Assembly (NCBI GenBank): GCA_964058845.1
Contig: CAXKVR010000042.1
Span: 1 to 64,000 of the forward strand
DNA: 64,000 nucleotides
Source: Carex sylvatica
Taxonomy: Eukaryota > Streptophyta > Magnoliopsida > Poales > Cyperaceae
Direction: 5' to 3'
In this document: one piece after another, positions 58,720 to 64,000 of the stretch
How positions within the stretch are numbered: position 1 is the stretch's first letter
Layout of the letters: each line of letters opens with the position of its first letter
Position numbers and translations under genes: made by a program
The notes under the pieces: generated by a model
What the model saw: the letters and a program-made list of their open reading frames with translations, nothing else
Told to the model about the DNA's origin: nothing
Database searches by the model: none

Positions 58720-58757
58720 CATTGAATTCTCCAAGAAAAGTAAAAAAGATGTACATC

Positions 58758-59404
58758 TAGGGGTGTAAACGGATACGGATAATCCGCTCCGTATTCGATC
58801 CATATCCGGAGATTATCCGTATCCGGATTAAACGGATACGGATAATTGCGGATACGGATACGGATAATTTCATGAATGTGAATATCCGTATCCGTATCCG
58901 CAATTATCCAGATTCGAAATTACTCCCAACCAACTTTAACTTTACTGCTCCGGATAGAAGTTGTTATATATTATTTCATATTCATTTCAGTCTTAGTTGT
59001 GGTATAAATGATAATACAATATGGTTTTCAATTTAATCTCTTTTTTGCTGGTGATAGTGCTACAATAATCCAATTTCATTTTCTTTTTACCTCTATTTCT
59101 TCATTCTCTATTCTTTTCCATTTAAGACTTTAGTCCGTGAATGTAGTATGCTTTTAGTCTCTGCTAAATTAGTTTTAGTCATTGTTTTAAGACAACAACA
59201 AGTCACTTTTTTATATCTTACAATGCATAACTTAATTATCTAACAATTATTCACTCCGTATCCGTATCCGTTTAAGACGGATATGGTTTTAAATTTTGAT
59301 ATCCATTTACTATCCGTATCCGTATCCGTATCCGCTCATTGAAAAATGAATACGGATATGGTATTAGCATTATCCGCTCCGAATCCGCTCCGTTTACACC
59401 CCTA
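58758..59404. mobile_element. hAT MITE, 647 bp
   Basis: Perfect inverted ends TAGGGGTGTAAACGGA and perfect 8-bp duplication TGTACATC (58750-58757 and 59405-59412). Subterminal zones are runs of CGGATACGGATA; the middle (TTTCATATTCATTTCAGTCT) is shared with the neighbour. Confidence 0.94.
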
Positions 59405-59412
59405 TGTACATC

Positions 59413-60120
59413 ACCAAAACATTGAATAATTTGTACCACTAATGGCTTCAAAATCAATCGTTAACCTAAACATTTTTTGGACCCAAAATAACACCTATCC
59501 AATCCTGATCAAACTTCATTTTCACCCATAAAATTACTAATCAGTAAATCACAAATACACATAAAATGCTGCAAAGTGGAAACATAGACATACTAAAGGT
59601 GCTTGTACCAAACTACCCTCAGAGTGGCCCACAGGCCACAGGTGTTTGTGCGCTTCAATTCCGAAATAACAAATGTTTCCCGGCCTAATGTTTCTCCATG
59701 CTTAAAGACAAAAAAAGGTCAAACAACAGCTGTAGAGACCTCGACTCCACCTTTTTTTTCCCCTCTTTTTTGCCCCTTTATTTGGGCCAGTTGTCCCTCG
59801 AAACGCCAAAAACTATACATAATTTCTTTTTTAATTTTTCAACGACATAACCTGTATGCCTATAGGTACATTTACATTAGTATTTCTTTTGTTTGTTTTC
59901 TTTTTAAATGGTGAAGAAGGCTCCATTTCCTCGTCCTGTCTTCGACCAAGTACTTTAGTCTTTTTCTCTTTGCTTTTCTTCGTCGTCCCTCGAATCTCAA
60001 ACAAAGTATAAAGACAAATCACCTCTCCTATACTATTATAGTGCACATTTTTAATTATGGACAACAAAACTAAACAAAATAAATAGTAAATTTTATGAAG
60101 TTATGTACGTGCAGATTTGC
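59413..60120. other. Intergenic between MITEs and RBOH 3' end
   Basis: No gene recognised. It should include the RBOH 3' untranslated region on the minus strand, but I see no clear poly(A) signal. Confidence 0.5.
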
Positions 60121-63100
60121 TCAAAAATGCTCCTTGTGGAACTCAAAACGGGTCACACCTCTTTGGTTGAACTCAAAGCAGAGTCTGCTTAGTTCTTGGG
60201 CCAGTAGTGGGACCCCACAGTAAAACACTCCTGCATAAACATAATATTACACAATGACCTCAAGAAAATGCAATATTATACTTTAAAAAGTACTTTGTGT
60301 GCAACTAAAGGTTGTTTCTTCAATTTGGTGTATGTTTGGACGTTTGTTTATCATAATCATGGTTATACAGTAATACTGGAAAAAGTTAATGCTAGTATTG
60401 TACTTGATTTACACAATTTAGGACTAGTGAGTATAATTGAGGCAAATTTGGAAAATAAACATATAATATTTGGCTGGTTCCTTGTGACACCACTACTATT
60501 TGAGTGAATCCGTAGAGAAATTATGACCAAATTTTCAACTGCTTTCACATCAAGCATTATACAGTAGGTATATCTGAACAGACCAGCAGGTATGGTATTA
60601 GTATTCCCAGGTAATTATTCCTATGCCAGTCTGTTAATGTAACGAACCAGCTGATCCAGTATCTAAATCTCCAAGAATATTTGTGCTTTTCTGGTTAAAA
60701 AATAATCGCTGTAATTGAAATTACCTATTTTGGCATAAGGATGCTTGGAACCAATTTTAGACAAAACCTTCTTCCAATTTGGTTTCGCAAAATGGGTTCG
60801 AACCTACAACACAGAAAGAAATAAAGGTGTCATCACCATGGTTTTGTCATTGAATTCAAATAAGAAGGAAAAAAATGCAATGAATTGATAAGAGGGAACA
60901 ATGCTCATACTCTGGTTCCAGAGACCACATCTACACCATTCTTGGCATGGTTTAGTGCTTGGAGCATTGTAATAAGGGCTGACCTGGCATCACCTTCCTC
61001 ATAAACACTTGTCAGGTAATTGTGCATCTCAATTATACCCTAAAAGTATAATTATTAGGTTAGAATTCTCGATGGGTACCAAATATACAGAGTTTCTCTT
61101 TTCTTATATCTTATTCTTAAGTTTGAATGATCGAGCATGATGAGTAAAATGTACCCTTTGGTCTAGCTCAGCAACCTCGTTCATGACACCCTTGAACCAA
61201 TCAAAGGAACCCTGTTCACGTGTGACCCAATAGAAATATGCATTTGTCGTTTTGAACAATCTTTTTGGTCGAGATGATATTCTCATTAGCGTTCCCAAGT
61301 CAACATGCGCACGGTTTATGGGGAGTGGCGGATACAGATCTTCAAATGCTTCCTTTAGGATAAAAAGGGAGAGACATTAGATAAGTAGTTAAAGGTCTGT
61401 AAAAGCCGTGAAATACAATAATATAATACAGAAGCCCGTAATCCAATACTAAGCAAAGAAGGGTTACTTCGCAAATAATCCATCCTAAATACTGTTGTAA
61501 TAAAATGCAACTACATATAGGATGCAAGTAAATATTATGTTCTCATTTTCCATTTTGTCCACAATTGACAGGGATAGCTAGCATGAGTGAGCATCTAGCA
61601 GTAACTAAATCATGGTTACTAACACAATAACAAGAAAACTTACATCTTCTTCCTCCATTTTCACGATATTGTTGAGTAGATCTTTCAAAATACTAATAAA
61701 TGGTGTTGCCCCAATCCCTAATCCAACAAGCAACAACACATCATAGTTTTTGTAATCTTGTGCGGGTGAACCATAAGGCCCATCAATCAAAAGCTTTGGC
61801 AAGCTGCAGTTAAAAATTACGTCAATGAAAAAGTTTTTAAAAAATAGAATGTTTAACTTCTATGATTTTCAAGAAGAGTTAAGAAAATTGCAACATTTTC
61901 TGACAAACAACCTCACTTTAACTCTTTGGATCAACCACCAAATTACTTTTTGACTTCCTAACTGAACAGACCCAATAAATTACAAATATACGGATTTTTT
62001 TTATTTTTGTGCTTTATATCTCCATCTGGAGCGAAGAAGAATTTGAAGTTCAAGTTTTTGTCATCATAAATTCATAATAACTTATTATCTCTTCCGACAA
62101 ACAACCTAAAAAATGGAATATAAATATACCTCTTTTTAGTATTTTCATCTGCTCTGAGGAGGCCGCTTTTACCAGCAACAGGAGGCTCACAAGCCAATGA
62201 AAAGACTCTCTTAAGCTCTCTTGTCCAGTCACCAAGTTGCCTCACATGAATGCTTAAAAAGTCATCCCCAGGTGCTGAAGTAATTGAAAAGGGATGCCTA
62301 ATAAAAATGTAACCAGGAATGGTTGAGACAATATACAAATTCATATGACAAATGTCAGTTTTAACTCAAAAATTTCATTCACACATTTGAAGTTGAATTT
62401 TAAACTGTTCAAAAGCATTTCAAATCTGAATATCTATTTAGTAGTAAAGCAAAACGTTTTTGGAACTTATAGAGTTATTGAAAAAAATCGACTTTAAATG
62501 CAATACTTCCAGCAAAGAGAACAAGCTTTAATGCAGTTGAATGTTTGGAGTATGAAAATAGCAAACATGATTATCATAAATATGAAGTTTTCAATTGTGA
62601 GGCCTGTTTGCACCTTATCAAATAATATGAAATAAAAAGAAATGTACCATTCAAAGGGAGAAACAGCCGGGCATTGAACAAACATGTATTGGCCACTCTT
62701 GTATCTGAAAGTTGGCGGCTTTGACATTTGTAGTGTTAGAACATTACCAGGGTAAATGGCAACCTACATAACACAACTATAATGTTATAATGGAATGGAC
62801 ATCCTAGGGGAACGTTATGCCAAAAGGGTCTTTATTATACACACCTTTAGCAACCTGACAGAGTAGTAACCAGATCTGAGCACTCGTAGTGTCCGCTCAC
62901 CTCCATATATTAAAACTGGAACAGCTAAATACATCCATGTCTGTATCACCACCAACAAAACTCATAAGGAGAAAGAAAAAGAAAAGCGTTTGCTATTAGT
63001 AAAACTTACATAAGAAGGCTAGGACGTAGTTTGGTTTCAATTAGTAAAAAACATCTGGTATATAAAACTAAACTACAAACCAAAAACTTAGACAAATGCA

Positions 63101-63502
63101 AAACATAACAAAGCTTACCGTCTTTTTGTACCATGTGTGGATCAGGTACAAGCATTCGCCATGCACCACCAAGCAGACATAAACAATTGCCAACAAATGG
63201 TGAGAGTACCAAAATGCATTAAACCCAGTTAGTTTGTCAAAAGGTTTTGGCAACTTAACAAGGCTCCTTCTGAACCAATGGGTTGCAAGTGTGAATGCAA
63301 TAACCATGCAAATTACCATGATAATCCCAGTGATGCCCTCAGCACCACGCACCAATGTCATATATGTCGGTTTTGTTTCTCCGAAATAGGGTTTTAATGG
63401 AGCGTATTCTTCTTCTGATGCATTTATCAGGCGAGGGAAGTCACATGCTAGATGGTTGCCAGCATGGAGGATTACACCTACCACAATTGCTGCTGCTATA
63501 GT
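60121..63502 (-). CDS. Respiratory burst oxidase (NADPH oxidase), C-terminal half
   Basis: Nine minus-strand exons: 63119-63502, 62845-62940, 62648-62763, 62130-62297, 61644-61803, 61155-61352, 60911-61039, 60725-60803 and 60121-60230; 479 residues plus stop, phase consistent throughout. Plasma-membrane RBOH enzymes move electrons from NADPH through FAD and two hemes to apoplastic oxygen, making superoxide. Seen here: ferric-reductase membrane helices with heme-ligand histidines ([21 protein letters not shown]), FAD-binding [17 protein letters not shown]-binding [22 protein letters not shown] and [17 protein letters not shown], and the C-terminal VFYCG and [10 protein letters not shown]-hands and the N-terminal regulatory region lie beyond the window. 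[20 protein letters not shown] suggests the RBOHE subgroup (inference). No lesion was found. Confidence 0.94.
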
Positions 63503-64000
63503 CTGTTACAAGAACGAGTTTAAAATATACATTAGCTGACAGTCCATAATTCAGACTTCTATTGAAGCATTTTGTACACATTGTTGCAATGGCAGAGTAT
63601 GGCTCAGAAGCGACAACTGCCACGTAGGCCTTGTGCTTCAATTTGAAGTCAACTTACAATTCAGTCCCACAATTTTACAGGAAAATCTTGCAAAGATCCA
63701 AATTAACAAATATTGGTACAAAATTGATGCCTATAAAGTAGCCTAGTGATGCTGAGGTGTGAACAAATTAAAAGAAGTAATTATCTATTGAAAAGAATCT
63801 CAACTAACTGGAATAGCCTAAGCTTATTTTTCTGTGGAAAGCTCTTTTATTTATACAAGGATAAAAGAATATTCCTTGTAAAAGCTGTTCTTAAAAAAGA
63901 GTAAAGGAAAGAGTGAGGGGATACGTTCAGCACCACAATTATTTTAGCAATTAAATAAGTACTTCTAAACAATCCAGGGACTAAATTGCAAAATTTAACT
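63503..64000 (-). other. Intron of the RBOH gene
   Basis: The acceptor (minus strand TGTAACAG) is just right of the 63119-63502 exon. No further RBOH exon is visible up to the window edge. Confidence 0.7.

Overview
This window is nuclear DNA of a flowering plant, most likely a woody or herbaceous eudicot. The evidence is spliced genes of plant-only families, AT-rich intergenic DNA, and plant lineages of LTR retrotransposons and hAT transposons. Five host loci are recognisable: a UDP-glycosyltransferase running off the left edge (- strand), a Bet v 1/MLP-like gene at 31.8-32.7 kb (-), a membrane-anchored ARM-repeat gene at 42.6-46.0 kb (-), a SINE1/SINE2-like KASH nuclear-envelope gene at 50.7-54.1 kb (+), and the C-terminal half of a respiratory burst oxidase (RBOH) at 60.1-63.5 kb (-). 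They do unrelated jobs; this is ordinary eukaryotic gene spacing, not a cluster.

From 3.8 to 27.4 kb lies a three-level transposon nest. The outer shell is a degraded hAT-like DNA element of about 2.6 kb that carries a captured exon of the transcription elongation factor TFIIS. A 21.0-kb footprint of a Ty3/gypsy chromovirus (Tekay/Del-like, - strand, 2.0-kb LTRs, target duplication ATTTG) sits in it. Inside the gag-pol reading frame of that chromovirus is a complete 12.0-kb Athila-like element (+ strand, 1.47-kb LTRs, target duplication CCTGC) with an uninterrupted 1882-codon gag-pol and a second ORF. LTR divergence (about 0.7% outer, about 0.4% inner, counted by eye) agrees with the nesting order and makes both insertions recent.

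The most unusual signal is in the Athila-like element. A 14-bp palindrome, CATACGGNCCGTAC and close variants, occurs about 34 times, almost always as pairs whose starts are 20-22 bp apart. The pairs lie in the LTRs, the leader, each linker between gag-pol domains and the 3' noncoding DNA, in all three codon phases, and I saw none inside a conserved domain. That pattern suggests selection or spread at the DNA level, for example a phased protein-binding array.

From 27.4 to 42.4 kb the window holds more elements: a 1.0-kb hAT derivative, a long foldback MITE, a 3.5-kb hAT with a broken transposase and perfect 8-bp target duplication, and a decayed Ty1/copia element itself hit by a hAT MITE. From 46 to 60 kb there is a LINE remnant carrying a near-perfect 108-bp hairpin, at least three foldback MITEs, and four hAT MITEs, most with recognisable target duplications. 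Host genes show local tandem duplications too: an extra 29-codon exon in the KASH gene and an 18-codon repeat at the C terminus of the MLP gene. Exon limits were inferred by hand from splice signals, phase and protein similarity.
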